A stretch of 64,000 nt of DNA from Lycocorax pyrrhopterus obiensis (GCA_014706295.1 JACSVZ010000037.1:4464001-4528000), one strand, 5' to 3'. Shown: positions 1-13,290, numbered from the stretch's first letter. The notes: generated from the sequence alone by a model not told the origin. Numbers and translations are program-made.

Positions 1-1752
1 ACTTAGCAAGGAAACGGCCACCTCCAGGACTGGATTTGGTTGTAATGTGCTCTCAGCTAAGGAGTGAATTGTGGGCACCAGGCCAGCAATGACGGGATGC
101 TATTTTGGCACGGATAGAAAGAAGGTGTCTGGCTCTAACCACTTCTGAGCATTCAATGGCAACACTGTCCAGTGATTGTAGTGCTTGTGAATGGAAGGAG
201 GTCAGATGTGTGTGTGCTTTCTCTTCTGGTCTCCTGTCAGACGGGGTTATCAGTGCAAACTAGACGAGGACAAATCTTAATCTCTCTGGAAGATCCTCTC
301 CTTTTAAGGCCACTAAACTGAAATGTATTTGTTCTGTGCATATCTGAAGGCTCTGAAGGTCAGGGCCCTTGTCCCCTGGGATGCTGGCTGGGCAGTGCCT
401 CTGTCCCAGCTATCTCTGTGTAGAGCAGGCGGAATTGGGGCAGACTTTGAATGCAGCGAGTTTGTGCCCCAGTGGTTTAAGAATAAGCTACACTGGGAAG
501 TGCCAAAGGAGTGCTGCCAGCAATGGGCCCCTCTGGCAGTGTCACAGCCAGAGCAGGGAGGTGCAGCCTGCTGCAGGAACCTGTCCCTATGCAAGAGGCA
601 GCACAGATCCTGAAATGGGTCGTGAGCAGACAGGCCGGAGCTGAGTGCAGCTATGTCTTCCTTGTGACACAGAACATGTGTGATAAATGGTGGTGCTTGG
701 GGAGCTGTATGAACAGTCAGATTAATTTGGCATGTAGCAGTAGAGGCTGGAGCTGTAGGCGTCTATCAAAGTTACTGAAAACTGCAGCTTCTCAGCCAAA
801 CTCGTTCCGTGCCTGTGGGTGCTTTTAGGTGTCTGTGTTCAGCCCAAGTAAAGGAAGCTTTCTAAAGGTGCAGGCAGAGCCCTCAGGCTATAGAAGGATG
901 TCCAGTTATCTGCTTGGGGATGTCTGTCAGCCCTCTCTGGGGGCAGGACAAACCCCTCAGGCTTGAGCAGCACGGGGTGTCAAGGTGAGCTCTGACAGGC
1001 TCAGCAGCGGGGGCTGTGAGGAACTAAAGTGCATCTTCCTCGTGTGCAGCTGGGATGTGTCAGCTCTGGCTTTGACCTCAGTCCCCTCCGTGTTGTGAAT
1101 GACTCCTCAGCAGCAAAGGGCCCCATGTGCCGTTCCTGAAAAACTTGTAGTGTCTTGTTCAGGGTTTTAAGTACAGGATGCAGAAAAAGATAGCCAAAGG
1201 CTTGTATCCTTCCCGGGTTTGTGACACAGGAGGGAATCCTCTAGTGGAAAATGTCACGGTGCAAGCAGTAACATGAAGCTTTGACAGATGGCTTTGTTTT
1301 TCATGGGAACTATGCAGTATAAATGGAGGGGTTGACAGCTGTTACCCTCCTATATGAGATAAATCATGGTGCTTCTGGGTACCCAGACCACATGATGCTC
1401 TGGCTGCTGCAGTCTTTTACTTCAGTGATCTTACAAAAGTTTCTGGACACTGCAGTAAGACGCACGAGCTAGAAGATGTGTTCTGACTGGAATGAGTGGT
1501 ATTGCAGAGGAGGAACTTCCAGTGGGTATTCTAGGATTGGTTCATTCACACATGTATGGCTTAAATAACCTACAGAAACTTCATGCCCTGCTGGTGCATT
1601 GGATGAGCTGAAGCTGCTGAATGGCTTAGGTCCTGCAAGCATGCCAGGCATTCCCTTCTCTTGCTCAGTCTTTCCTGGGGGATTTGTAGAAGCAGCAGAG
1701 TGAACTTTGCCTTGTGGGCTGGGCTGTTAATGTCTTGGGTCTCTCTTCCCAG
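1..1752 (+). other. SPSB1: SPSB1 last intron (3' part)
   Basis: Non-coding sequence that ends in a pyrimidine-rich stretch and an AG acceptor at 1751-1752, directly before the SPSB1 terminal coding exon. The large SPRY-domain exon and the splice donor lie upstream of the window. Short open frames in this stretch have no recognisable similarity and no splice logic. I see no repeat or RNA gene in it. Confidence 0.75.
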
Positions 1753-1880
1753 CCGAACCACTGCCTCTGATGGACTTGTGCCGGCGAGCCGTGAGGCTTG
1801 CCCTGGGCAAGGACAGACTGACTGAGATCCCCACCCTGCCCCTGCCAGCCTCCCTCAAGAGTTACCTGCTCTACCAATGA
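1753..1880 (+). CDS. SPSB1: SPSB1 terminal coding exon (SOCS box), gene partial at 5' side
   Basis: Last coding exon of SPRY domain-containing SOCS box protein 1. Two bases complete a split codon, then 41 codons run from EPLPLMDLC to LPASLKSYLLYQ and a TGA at 1878-1880. What is seen: a BC box of the form P-L-x3-C-x3-V (PLMDLCRRAV), which in this family binds Elongin B/C, and a Cullin-5 box LPLP. Known for the family: SPSB1 is a substrate adaptor of an Elongin-Cullin5-Rbx2 ubiquitin ligase. Its SPRY domain binds D/E-I-N-N-N motifs, for example in inducible nitric oxide synthase, and it also limits TGF-beta receptor signalling. The SPRY exon is outside the window, so substrate binding cannot be checked here. 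The ending SLKxYLLYQ is characteristic of SPSB1; SPSB4 is the nearest paralogue, but the gene order SPSB1-SLC25A33-TMEM201 supports SPSB1. Confidence 0.95.
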
Positions 1881-3808
1881 CCCTCGTGCTGCAGGACAGA
1901 GGTGGAACCAAGGCAATGGATCGGAGCTGGCCCGCGGAGCACTGGGCTCTCCACCCTCGTGTCATCCCTGCTGTTGGAGCTCCTCGGCCAAAGCATTCCT
2001 GCCACTGCTTCAGCCTCCGTGTGCCCTTACTGGCGAGCTCTCAAGCAGTCCTTGTTTCACAACTGAGTGCTTTGTTCCTTGGAAGTCACTTCCCCAGCAC
2101 ACTTACAAAAGGAACATTTACAGAGGCTCTGTGCTTCCCTGCTCCTCCTGAGAAAAGGCTGTGCTGCGTCCTTGGGGTTTGAGGGCCTCGGGGTGAATGA
2201 TTTTTCTGTACCAGCTAAAGGGAAGGATGATAATAAAAGAATAAAAGTAAGAATAAAAACAATTTGGGGAAAGAGGAGGCATTAGGAAGAGAAATGTTAA
2301 GACCAGGTCCTAAGAATGGAAAGGCTCGGGATAGCCAGCAGAGTTGGCAAGAGTCTACAATACCATGAAGAATTAATTGATGAATTTTTTAAAAGCCAAA
2401 AAATAAAAAGTACAACCCCAAGCCCTGAAACACAGGACACTTCTTGATTTGGAGAAGGTGGTTATGGTGCTGATGTCTGTATCTGTGCTGGGACTTCTCA
2501 CCTTGCTCTATTGCTGTTTCACAGGTTGTGACTCCTGCTTTCTTGTTTATCACCATTGCTTCTCCTGCTCCGTTCTCTGCTCTGCCTCCTCCTAGTGGGT
2601 TTGACTCAGTCGATTTTGCAGTCAGGCTGTGTCTCCACATGCCTCCTTCCTGACTGAAAACTGCAGCTTCTGGTCTGGGATTCCTGGCTGATGTGGGAAC
2701 AGGGAAGGACAGACTTGTGCAGTAGGGTGAGCCCATGTGCATGAGCTTTGTCCCACAGCTGCAGGTCCTGTCCCCTGAGCTCTGCCCCTGTTCCATGCCG
2801 AGGCTTTAGAGAAACATTAATGTTTCCCTAATGGCACTGCTAGGGAATTCTCTTCTTGGATAAGCTGCTTAAATTCATCCAAACCAGGCTTTGTTCTGTC
2901 ATAGACCAGCTTAATCTCCACTCAGCTCTGCAGCAGGAATGGTTCTCTGTGCCATGCTGGGGGTGGAGGTTGTCCCAGAGGAGTGGTCACAGCATGGCTG
3001 CAGAAATGCCATCAGCAGGTGAGCGGCCCAGGAGGGGATTGCTGCAGGGTGGAACCTGGGAGGGTTTAGCAGAGACCGGGGCTGATCTTCAGGCACAGCA
3101 AGAAGAAACTGAACCTCTCCAGAGCTGGGGAGCAGGAGAGAACTGCAATAAACAGGACAAGCAATTCAGGCAAAATCAGCACATCCCAAACAGATCCTCA
3201 GTAGCCAAGTAAAGAGGATGACACTCCTTTATTAGCAGGAGCTGCTCTCTTGACCTCTCCACAGGTTACTATGCTGCCTTTCTGGGGTTATTTTGCACAT
3301 TTCTTTGTGTTTTTTTCTTGAAAAATGTTTGTGTGATTGGTTGGTTTTTTTTTTTTGCTTTTGAGTTATCCCTTCAGTTTTGTGTAGGTACAAATGAGTT
3401 TAGTTGTTGAAAATGTTAATATATATATTTGTGGTGTATGTATAAGAACATGTTTTAAACAGCTGCTGTAGGGTACCTTTTTGAAAATAAACTACTTGCA
3501 TAGTATATTTTTTAAAGCACAGAGTTGGTGCCAAGACTGGGTGGGGTGTGATGTGCCCCTTTTTTATTCTAATATTATATGACTTTTTTTTCAGTGTAGG
3601 GGTTTGTACTAGTTTCTGTTGCAGGGTGGGACACAAAATTCAGTGTGTGTGGAGCCCTACTTGGTTGCCTTCAACTTGAACCAGTGTCTTCCAGGACTCC
3701 AGGGAGGTAGCTGTGTTCTCTCTACTTCTAATGCTCCCTCGTTTCCATCTCTCCTCACTTCACCAGGACATTACTTTGTACAGCTTGAAATTATTTCTAT
3801 TTTATGAC

Positions 3809-3816
3809 TGTAGATA
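3809..3816 (+). promoter_or_regulatory. Pumilio response element candidate in SPSB1 3'UTR
   Basis: Exact match to UGUANAUA (TGTAGATA), 15 bases upstream of the AATAAA. Pumilio proteins bind this motif in 3'UTRs and usually repress or destabilise the mRNA. One match of this length can occur by chance. Confidence 0.35.
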
Positions 3817-3830
3817 ATACTCAGTAACCT

Positions 3831-3836
3831 AATAAA
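3831..3836 (+). terminator. SPSB1: Poly(A) signal of SPSB1
   Basis: Canonical AATAAA followed within 30 bases by T-rich and GT-rich sequence (from about 3850, 'cttggtgatgggttttatt'). This is the usual arrangement of a cleavage and polyadenylation site. Confidence 0.75.
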
Positions 3837-3859
3837 CTTTATTAAATATTACTTGGTGA

Positions 3860-6800
3860 TGGGTTTTATTTGCATGAAATGATCAGATTTCTTTGTACGT
3901 TGTTTCTACATGAGCAGTGAGCTTATTCCCAAGAAGCCTGCCCCAGAAGGTACAGCAGGGGCTGTCCTGGCCTTATCTCTGCTTGGAGGAACAACAATTT
4001 AAAGCTGGCATCTGAAAGGTGTGTGCAGACAGAGGAGAGGCTGCAGCTGTGGCTGCAGGGTGGTGAGGTGTGGCAACCTGGGAGTGTGTGCAGCTGCCCT
4101 TAGTGCCTCAGAGATGGAGCTGAGTCCAGTCTGTGATGAGGCAGCCTCGGGTTCCTGCTGTAACTGCGTTTGTCGCTGATTTTACAGCTGCTTGCTGGTT
4201 GTGCCTTCAGTCACTGACCTGTGCAGTACAGAGGTGCTCCCACGTACTGTCAGCAGTGAGGTTAAGCCTCTCCAAAGTGACTGGAAGTGTGGTGGTGATG
4301 AGGTACTTCTGTCCACGATGATGAAGGCTTTAAGTCCTCCTCCTGTCCCCACACTTCTCTGTGTGTGTGAGGGAGCCAAATCTTTTAATCAGTTCACACA
4401 CACACACTGCAACATGTCAGGTTCCACTACAGCCTGAGAACTGCCTAATAAGGGTAGTGGGGAGGGAGAGCTCAAAAAAAGGCAAGTGGTTTCTTGTCTC
4501 TAGTCAGGGCAAGATTTTTGGTTTTTTTTAAATTTTGGGTGTCTGTTACATGTGTAAGAGACATACATGTGGGAAAACCATGTGATTAAGACAAGGGTTT
4601 GTAGATCCTGAGCATCACTATCCAGCATATTCACTAATCACACTTCTGGTTTGCTGCAGGACCTCAGTGAAACTCTTACTTTGTGCCTGTTTCTGCCCCA
4701 GGCCCCTTCCCCTTCCCTTGCAGCTAAGGCTGGGGGAGAGCAGGAGGCTGGGAGGGTGCAGAAGGTGGGGTGGGTGCAGAAAACTGAGGAATTAGTTCAT
4801 GCTCAGCTCCAGACACCCAAACAGGCTTGTGTTCCAGCTGCATGGAATATTTGAAACAAATGACCTGCTCAGGGCTGGGAGCCTGCAGTGTTTATGTACA
4901 GTGCCATGGCAACAGGGGAGGAAGTCATGAGACGGGGATTGGACCTGATGGAATCAACAAATGAAATCACAGATTAGCAAGTCCTAATAAATCAGTGGTG
5001 CTCTGCTCCCCTGCTATTCTTGCTTTCCATCCCAGCCCTGGCATCGTGGCAGGCACATCTCTGCCTTTGTGAGCAGCAGTAAGAGCTGCAAGTTCTGCTT
5101 GTCTCAGGACTGCCTTGAAAGCCACCCCTGCTGCACTGCCAGCATCTCATCCTCCTGCTGCTGCTGACTCACCACTTTACGCACATGGAACTGTTCCTAC
5201 ATTTTTTAGGAGGCTCCTGGCCTCGACAGCCTGCCTGCTGTTGCCTTGCCTGTGCTGCAGCAGTGCTGGGGCCACTCTGCAGAGAACCTTGGCAGCCTGG
5301 TGCTCTGGACAAGCTGTGGAGTAACTTTTGTTTCTTCCTGGAAGTTGAGGCTTTGGTGAAAGTAATTTGTGTCTAGGAAAGTGTGCAAGGGGGAAGTGTT
5401 CAGTGGAGGAGTTTAGTAGCTGATAAGGAAATGTGTCATCCTTTAGCAGTCTTGTCACATTCCTCTCGAAAGGGAAGCCTGTCCTGGGTGCAGGTCACAC
5501 TCCTGCACAAACCTGTTCCTGTGGATCTTCATCAAAGCTGTGAGTGTCAGGACAGGAAAACTTGGAGGGAGGAAGACAGTTGCCAATTCTCTCCTTTGTC
5601 TGCAGGACTGAGAATTTATGTCTGAGCTCAAACAAGTTCCCTGTTGGAGCCCAGCCACCAGTCTGTACCTGTCAAGTCCTTTGCCAGTATCAAGGCAATT
5701 TTCCCTTTCCCTGAGATGCGGGAACTCGAAAGAACGTGCGTCATTCTTTTGAGAACTTATTTTGGCAGTCACACCTTTTCTCCTGCATAAGGTAAGACAA
5801 TTATGGAAAACATTTCCTAGCACACTGCCCCTCTTCTCTCCCACATGCTTCCTATGCAGAGCTAATGCTGTTGATCTTATGCCAGAGTTGCATTTGACTG
5901 GAGAAGGAAATACAGTGATTTATTTAGTAAAGTTTATTAAAATTAAAAACCTAACCCAAAGCACAGCCTTTCTTGGCTTACAAAACAGTGCTGAAAGGAA
6001 CAAAACTCATTCAATGCTTGCACAAAACACACTGAAGCACTGATCCTGCCTTTGCGCATGTTTTCATTCGAAACTATTGCAGGCTTGTCTGCCCTTCAGA
6101 CAGAAAACTATTTGAAGCAGCTGCCAGATGTTTTGTCTGCCTCGTGTTTTACAGTTTGCTTGTGCTCTTCCCAGCGGGTGCTGGGGCTGCCCTGTGCCTT
6201 CTGCTCCTGTGGCAGCCCCTGCTCGCCCCGACACGGGGCAGATACAAAGCTGAGCATCGGGGCAGATACAAAGCTGAGCGTTTCACTGCAGGCTCGGTGT
6301 CAGCTCTGCTGGCCCTGCTGGGCCCTGCTCCGGGGCAGCCCAGAGCAGCCACATTGCTCTGCTCACATCCTGTGCTCGTGGGGCATCTTGGGGCACAGCC
6401 CTCATTAAATGGGTTTAACCTGCCATTTTTCACTTTGCTCAGACTCGCGTCTTTTAATAATCAGAGGTCTCCTGTCCACACTTTTTGGGCACCTAGCATT
6501 GCTTTTGCCTCTGACATCAGGTGTGAGTGTTCTGCAGCCAACAGCTCGTGGCCAAGGGAAGCTTTGCTGTGCAGAGGTGTTGGGTGGGACGTGGGCCAAG
6601 ACAGAGGAGCTGCTGCTGGGCGACCTAGAGAGCACCTGGTTTGTCCTGAGGAGTCCCTGGAATGCCTGTTCTTACCAGAGCCTGTCATTGCTCCCTCCCA
6701 GAACCTCTTGTTAAGCCATTATTTAGAAGCACCTAACAAAATTTCAGTCTAAAACCTGCATAAGCAAACAGGTTCTCCAGCTTATTATTTTAAAAGGTAC

Positions 6801-9800
6801 ACGGGCAGGCAAAAACCACCTGCCTAAACTGGAATCTGGTAGGACACAGGTGTTGATATTTTTTTTGCCTTTTATGAAAAAATACCGAAGGTTTCCTACA
6901 GTGGAAATGGGTCTGAACTCTGAGTGCTCTCACTTTTCTCAAAACAGGACCTTTGGGAGTGCAGAGCTTCCTGGTAGGCTGCAGGTAAAGTGCCATCTAC
7001 CGAAGCAGTAACTTAATTTCCTGCAGCAGGCTGGATGTTTTCTTTGGAAGAGAACCACCTAATATTGATAAGGTCTGCTTCTACTTAATTTGAGGTCCAG
7101 CAGAGAGACTTGAGGAGTACCAGCTGCTACTCCTAAATATGATCTGTATTTTTCAAACTGTCTAGACACCTGGGTGGGTTGCACACGTTACCAGCAAAGG
7201 TAGTTAATCACGTCAAATGTTCTCTACAGGTTTGTTTTGTTTAATGAGCTATATGGAAACCCAGGGGAACACAGTGAATCAAGCAGACAAGTGAGGAAAT
7301 TTGATCACTGAGGCTGACACTTGGACATTTTTCATTCTGACCTGGTATAGACAGTGCAGAGATTTCAGGAGTTATTGGCTGTGGTGTTTGATAACACCAC
7401 TGGCACAGTAAACCCTCACAACAGTGAGCTGTGGGGATGTTTCACATGAGCTCTTTGTGAAATGCTGCTAAATGAAAACTGGCTAAAACTGTGCTGCACA
7501 ATAGGAAGTTACAGCAGTGAAAGTTAGATTTACAGAATGCCAGAAATGAAGTTTACAACCAATTTTGTAAAGGAAAACCTAGAAGAATGACCACTCAAGG
7601 TCCTTATGATGCATCCTACTTGGAAAAACACAAATGTTTTCAATTAATGTTCTCACAGATGCCAGCTACCTATTCCAAAGTGAAGTGCTTTAAGATCTTT
7701 TTTATTAGAAAGAAGGTGATTCTTCATATTCAATCTGACCATTTAATTTGCATTTTAAACAACAGAAATGCAAATAACCCTGGAGTTTAAAAGGGTGAGA
7801 GACAGAAGAGGAACCCACCCTGAGAAGCTGCATCCTCTAGCTCAGACACTCTTGAGGTGGGCTTGCAGATCATGGATCTGGACTGTGCACCTTGGGGGAT
7901 GCCTAACATTTACAGCAGACACTTGTGGCACACATGCTTTAGGTCTGTGTTTTCTTGTGTTTGTGTTTGCTAACTATGTTTTGAACTTCATAATCAAGAT
8001 TAACCATGGCCTTCACTAGAATAAACTTGTTTTCCTCTCTCAGGTTGCCTGGCACTGGCGCTAATCACAAGAACTTTTCAGTAAGCACAAGGGGTGTATC
8101 TTTCTCTACAAACAGCAAAGGCAAATAAAATAATACTATGGTCAAACAGGTGGGGTGCTTGCAACCTAAACAAGCATGAGAATCCCAAGACAAGCTATGA
8201 TTCATTTCCCAGTAAGTTTAAGTTTGAGTTTAGAAGCATTGAGCACCAGCTTTAAACACTCTCTCCCCAGCTGGGTGTTAAACAGTGTTTTCAGGAGGGG
8301 ATGGAGGCTGGAAGAGTAGATCTAACTCTGGAAGAAGCCAGGGTGCAAAAAGATTGTTGGTCAGGAAAAGCCTTTGACATGTGAATCTTTTACCAGATGC
8401 CTTTGGCAAAGGTTCAGAATCATAATTGGGAAGGGAGAGGGAGAAGGTTTGGCCTTGGGGCTGGTTGAGTGTTCTGAGGTGGCCTGAGCTGCTGGATAAA
8501 GGTCTGTGGGTACAAGCTGGCAACTGAGGCTGACCCTGCAGCATCTCCCAAAGGGCCGGCTGGGTCCCTGAGCAGCACCGAGGGTGATTTCTTTGGGTGT
8601 TTTCCCAGTGGTCAGTGGCTCCAAATGGTGCTAGAAGTTGTGTGAGAGAAGCAGCACGCTGCAGACTGTGCTGTTTCTAAATTCTCTCAGATACCTTTCT
8701 TGCCAAATTCTCTTGGAGAGAGATTGTGTAATCGAACCAGGCTGCATGTGAAAACACACTTGTGTACGTCCAGGCGTGCAGGGTATTGCCAAAGTGGACA
8801 GACTGTCCTGCCTGGGCCTGCCAGAAAAGTTGTGTTTTGTCCAGCGGAAAAGAAAACATCCTTTTCTCTTTGCACTTTGGAATTTGTCTTTTCAGACTCT
8901 GATCTCATCAGCAGAGTCTCTCTCACTATGACAAGTTTGGCCATCTCGAGTCAGGACCACGGGCCAGTAAATTGAGTCTTGCAGCAGTAGCCAAAACTCA
9001 GCTGCTCCCCACAGAAAGTGGCCCTGAGGTAACGTGGCAGAGGCTTCAAGGACTGCAGAGAGCTTGTGCTAAATCCTGTTCATGTCAGTGGCAAAGCTTG
9101 ATTTGATGGTTGCCCTCCTTCAGCCTCAACTCAGGAACATTCTGAGTTCAGGTTTTAGCACCTGCTCCAATTTGAACACTCACACAGGTGACCCCTGTAA
9201 AGAACACTTGGGTTGGCTCTGTCTGCTGTTGCCCCCAGTTCAAAGCTGGTGTCCCTGACATACTGCAGGAAAAAAAAGAAAAGAAGGAAAATCATAACGC
9301 TTAAAATGTTTTTGGTGGGTTGATTCTCTCTTGACAAATAAAGGTGCAGCTATGTAATCCATAGCATTTTCATGTTCCCTTTTAAACACTGGAAGAATCA
9401 TACTCATACAATCATATTTAATATGGATATTATTTTAAAAGAAGGAAAATTATACAATTTGATGGATCCTGACCAAAAAAAGAAACCAAAACTTTCATTT
9501 GATGGGAAACGTCAACATTTCAACATTTTTCCAATACTGTCATTTTTAAGAAATCCCCAAATTCCTGCTCCCAACCAGCCTTTCTGGCCAGCAGCATTAG
9601 ACACAAAGCCAAAACCCAGCAGAAAGAGTCTCTTTTAACAGTGTACACACACCATGTTTATAAAGCCTGCACTTTGTTTTTACTTGACTCTTCTAGAGGA
9701 TGTCCAACTTCCTCAGCATTTCACTTCCATAGGTTCTCCAAAGGCTGGGGTATTCCAGGCTGGCCACGAGCCAAGGCAACCATAAATCAGCCATGGCAAG

Positions 9801-11470
9801 AAGTTCCCTTCTCAGCGTTGCTTCCCCACGACAGCATTTTGGGGAGCATAATGTTTTCATTTTCTGTGCACCACTGGGCTCTGCAGGGTCCTTTCTTTGG
9901 TGTTATGGTCTCAAGGAATGTGTAAAATAACCATTCTATGCAAAAGGTTTATGTACTCCATGTGCACCTATGGAGCCTGCTCTGGCACCACGCAGGGCAG
10001 GGGTGCTGGGATGCAAGGGCACTGTGGACATGACAGAGAACTGTTTTTGTTTAGTTTTGCTAGGCTACAGTCTTTATTAGGTTGCAAAATCCAGGACTAG
10101 GGCTTTGCTCTGAACTGAAATGTCTTACAGATAAGCCCTGGAATAAGTGTGAGATAACCCAGAAGAGACTTTTTTCACTGGAGTTGAGACAAGGAAAAGA
10201 TTTGGACTTTTTTTCTGACATGCAAGGGCCTGGAAGGTGTTTATATCATTCTTCTAGAAAAATGTGTGTCCCTTTTAGCCTTTCCAGAAGGTGACAGCAG
10301 GTAGTGGGAAAAGTATGGAGGTCAGAACACAGCATGTGTCTGGGCTGGGATGGTTTCTAATCCTGGTGTGTGTTACTACAGGGCAGCTCTGGCTGGTGAA
10401 CCCACAGAGCAGATATATATAGGCCAGGAAAAAACACACAAGTCACAAAATCCAAGTGTCCGACCATGGGATGTGGTGCTTCTGCCAAAAAGGGTGTCTG
10501 TCCCAGGGCTGCCTGGTTGTCCCACAGCATTTTCTGGTTCAGTCCAGGGACTGTTTCCTCCTCCAGACACCAGCTCAGAGCTGCTGCTTTTCCTCTAGGA
10601 AGGTGAGGGAGACCAGCCAGGAAGCTGGTGCCATTACAGCTGTCTCACGAATTTCCCCATTTTGCCAGGGCAGAGGAATGGCCAAGGGAGGGGGAATGGG
10701 CAGATGGATTTTCCAGGTAACACCTGGTGAAAGAGGGACAACAGAGTCTCACTTAGAACAATAGGTTTGTTTTGAGCTGCTTGTCAGGAACTGACCTCTT
10801 TCCCCTCTCATCCTCTGAGCATGGGATCCTCGGGATTCTTGTTTTCTTTCTGCTCTCCCTCCCTGAGATAACATTTTCCTCTTGGTGCAGTGACGCACAC
10901 AGTGTCCACCAGTCTCCTTGACATCAGTGCCTCCAGTCCAGCTCGTTGCTGCTGTCTCTGCGGGCACTGAAGGACTGGGAGGGTGGACTTCAGCTGCAGA
11001 GGTCAGGTTATAGCAATCCCTCTCCTAAACCAGCTGCCTCCTCTTGCGCACAGCCCAAGGCTTTCGGCAGGCACAGTGGCTGTGTCAGGGTGGATGTGTT
11101 CAACTCCCTTTTGCCAGCACCTGGGCACTGTGAGGGGCAGGCACATGAGGAGGTCAGTTGTCATTTGGGCCGCAAGGAGAGGAGGTGCAGCCCTTGCTTG
11201 AGGTCTGATGAAGGAAAAGGCAAGTGCAGCCCTGGCGGGGAGGATACAGCTGCATCCTCCAGAGCGTCCAGGCCGCAGCAGATCCACCCTCCCTGCCAGG
11301 GACCCGGAGCTGCTTTCTCCGGAAGCCAGGCCGTGATACACCCACTAGGAATGAACATTGCTCACAGCCTCTGCAATAAAAATACAGCCCAAACCCACAG
11401 TTACAGCATGTCCCCTCCTCAGAGCCCCTCTGTGAGACCTCAGCCAGGGCAATGAAGTGTGGGTAGATGG
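3860..11470. other. Intergenic region, SPSB1 to first CR1
   Basis: No convincing gene. Contents seen: an octamer motif ATTTGCAT at 3868-3875; a short CA run near 4396-4410; a two-copy 24-bp tandem duplication at 6234-6279; T-rich and A-rich stretches. The longest frame (6144-6752, 202 codons) has low-complexity, leucine/proline-rich content and no family resemblance. The stretch is otherwise unremarkable single-copy-looking DNA. Confidence 0.6.
6234..6279. repeat. Two-copy tandem duplication, 24-bp period
   Basis: The string cggggcagatacaaagctga begins at 6234 and again at 6258, followed in both copies by gc. Only two near-identical copies are present, so this is a small recent duplication rather than a minisatellite array. 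Confidence 0.85.
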
Positions 11471-11479
11471 GGAAGCAAG

Positions 11480-11797
11480 CCAAGGACAGGCCTCGGGTGG
11501 GGGTCAGGCTCTGCTCCCAGGGACCAAGGGACAGGACAAGGGCAAACAGCCTCAAGTTGCACCAGGTGATGTTCAGGTTGTATATTAGGAAAAATATCTT
11601 CACCAAAAGGGCTTTCAAGCCCTGGCACAGCTGCCCAGGGAAGCAATGCAGTCACCACCCCGGAGGGGTTTAAAAGCCACGTGGATGTGGCACTTGGGGA
11701 CACGGGTTAGCAGTGGACTTGGCAGTGCTGGGCGAATGGTTTGACTCAATGCTCTCACAGGTCTTTTCCAACATAAAGGGTTCTGTGGCTCTGTGTG
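11480..11797 (+). mobile_element. CR1 LINE 3' end (5'-truncated)
   Basis: Reads through the typical CR1 tail in the + direction: 'gggacaggacaagggc', 'cctcaagttgcaccagg', 'ttcaggttgtatattaggaa', 'ctgcccagggaagcaatgc', 'cagtggacttggcagtgctg', 'ggtcttttccaacataaagg' and the ending 'ttctgtggctctgtg'. As usual for avian CR1 copies it is heavily 5'-truncated and lacks the reverse transcriptase frame. The divergence, judged by eye against the family pattern, suggests an older copy. Start is approximate; the end is better defined by the terminal short repeat. Confidence 0.92.
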
Positions 11798-13290
11798 AGG
11801 GCAGGCAAGACTTGTCCATGGTCTGTGCTGGTTGCAATGCCTGGACAGAGGCCACGTGAATCATCCAGCTCCTCCCAAGTGCTCCTCCCTGGGCTCACAC
11901 TGCCCGGCTGACAGGCACTGCCCGCAGCAGCTGCCCACGGCCTCTCTGCCATCAGGGGTGGCACGAGGGGCAGAGGGCAGCCACAAACCAGGCTGCGTGT
12001 TCAGCATGTGCTGGCCAACCCTTGGTTTGCTCAGCCAGTCCCAGAATTGCTGGGACATTTTATACCCCTGATGAGCTGCAGTCATGGGAGGCCCTGGACA
12101 GGGTTAGCAGGAGGATGTACAGATAAAACTGCATAGGGAATTTGGAGAAGCAGGGATTGTGCATTGCCACGCAAAGGAAGTTCTTTGTGGTAAAGCTCCT
12201 CAGGTAAGTTGGGAGTGTCTTTCTTACAGAGAGACAACGCCAGTCTAAGCACCTGCACCACCACACGTTTCATCCTGGTGTACAGCCGGAAAAGAATATA
12301 AAGATATAAAAAGAATGAAAATAAAAGAGAAACAGTGTCTAACAGCAAAGATTGGCTTCCCATTCTCTGTGCAGAAAAACAACCCTGCAAGTGCCAACAG
12401 CAGCTGAGGGCTCCTTGTGCTTCTCAGGTGCTGCCTGGGAGCAGCTCTCACCATGAAGGCAGGAGAACGGGGTACACCTGACTGGGCACCACGGAGGGGA
12501 AGGGATTTACCCTTCAAATGTGCTCAGCAGTTAAGACCTGCCAGCAAAGCCTCTGTGTGGAAATTCTGCCTGGAAGAGCCAGAAAGGTATTTTTCAAGTT
12601 TTATGGTGACTAAAATCACAAAAAGGGGGTAAAGAAAGGAAAGGGGCTTTTCATTTTTTTCTACTTTGCTATTTTTTATTATTTTAAAACTTGGTTCTAA
12701 TTAGGTGATGCAAATTCTTCAGATGAACTCTGGGTCTGAGGGGGAATATAAGGTTTTATAGAGCCCGGCGTGAGGTTGTGTGTTTTGTACCTTGTCTCCT
12801 AGCAGCAAAAACCACATGGATGTGAGAGGCTGTTTTATGATCCGCCAGGGCTGTTGTTGGACAGGCTACAGTGAGCTGAGTTATTCCAACCACGTTGGGT
12901 TGCTGTTCCCTCCCTCTTTCTTTCTCTCTTTTTCCCCCTCTTTCCCTTATATTTTTTTTCTCTCTTTTCCTTTTTTTTAAATTTTTCTTTCCCCTCCTCA
13001 CAGGCAAGTGTGAGAGGGATGGATGCTTTTTACCACCCTTGTGCCAGAACTCTCTCGTTGGAGTTGGCGTCAGCAACGCTTCTCATCTCCCTCACAAGCC
13101 CTTTTCCCTTGCTGGCTGGGATTTCACCAGGCGTTTCTAAAGAGGCAGTGAACTATGTTGGTTACTCTTTCAATTGCTCATCTCTTTAGTGTTTTCAAGA
13201 AAGAAAAAAACCCCAACCCAAAAAACAACAACTCTGTGCTCCTGCTGCGCAGCAACTTCCGTCAGCGGATTTGGGAGCTTGGCAGACGTT
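11798..13290. other. Intergenic stretch with polypyrimidine tract
   Basis: No gene recognised. The main structure is a roughly 100-base C/T-rich run on the + strand (12900-13004), listed separately. The piece around 12058-12260 looks like repeat-derived sequence, but I could not assign it to a family. Confidence 0.5.
12900..13004 (+). repeat. Polypyrimidine tract (C/T-rich low complexity)
   Basis: From 'tgctgttccctccctctttc' through a long run of T/C blocks to 'cccctcctcacag'. Only a few purines interrupt it. The tract ends in CAG, so it looks like a splice acceptor, but no coding exon follows. Long homopurine-homopyrimidine runs can adopt triplex (H-DNA) structure. Confidence 0.8.

Larger units (their letters stand above)
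1881..3855 (+). other. SPSB1: SPSB1 3' untranslated region
   Basis: Follows the SPSB1 stop and runs about 2 kb to a canonical AATAAA at 3831-3836, with cleavage expected 10-30 bases later. It contains T-rich tracts, an A/T dinucleotide run near 3418-3430 and, near its end, a Pumilio-type TGTAGATA. Earlier A-rich clusters around 2230-2260 include AATAAAA and could act as weaker upstream poly(A) signals. The end point is inferred; no transcript data were used. Confidence 0.7.

Noticed and set aside
6144..6752. Open frame of 202 codons, + strand
   Set aside because: Spans a 24-bp tandem duplication, has no recognisable domain and no splice or promoter context.
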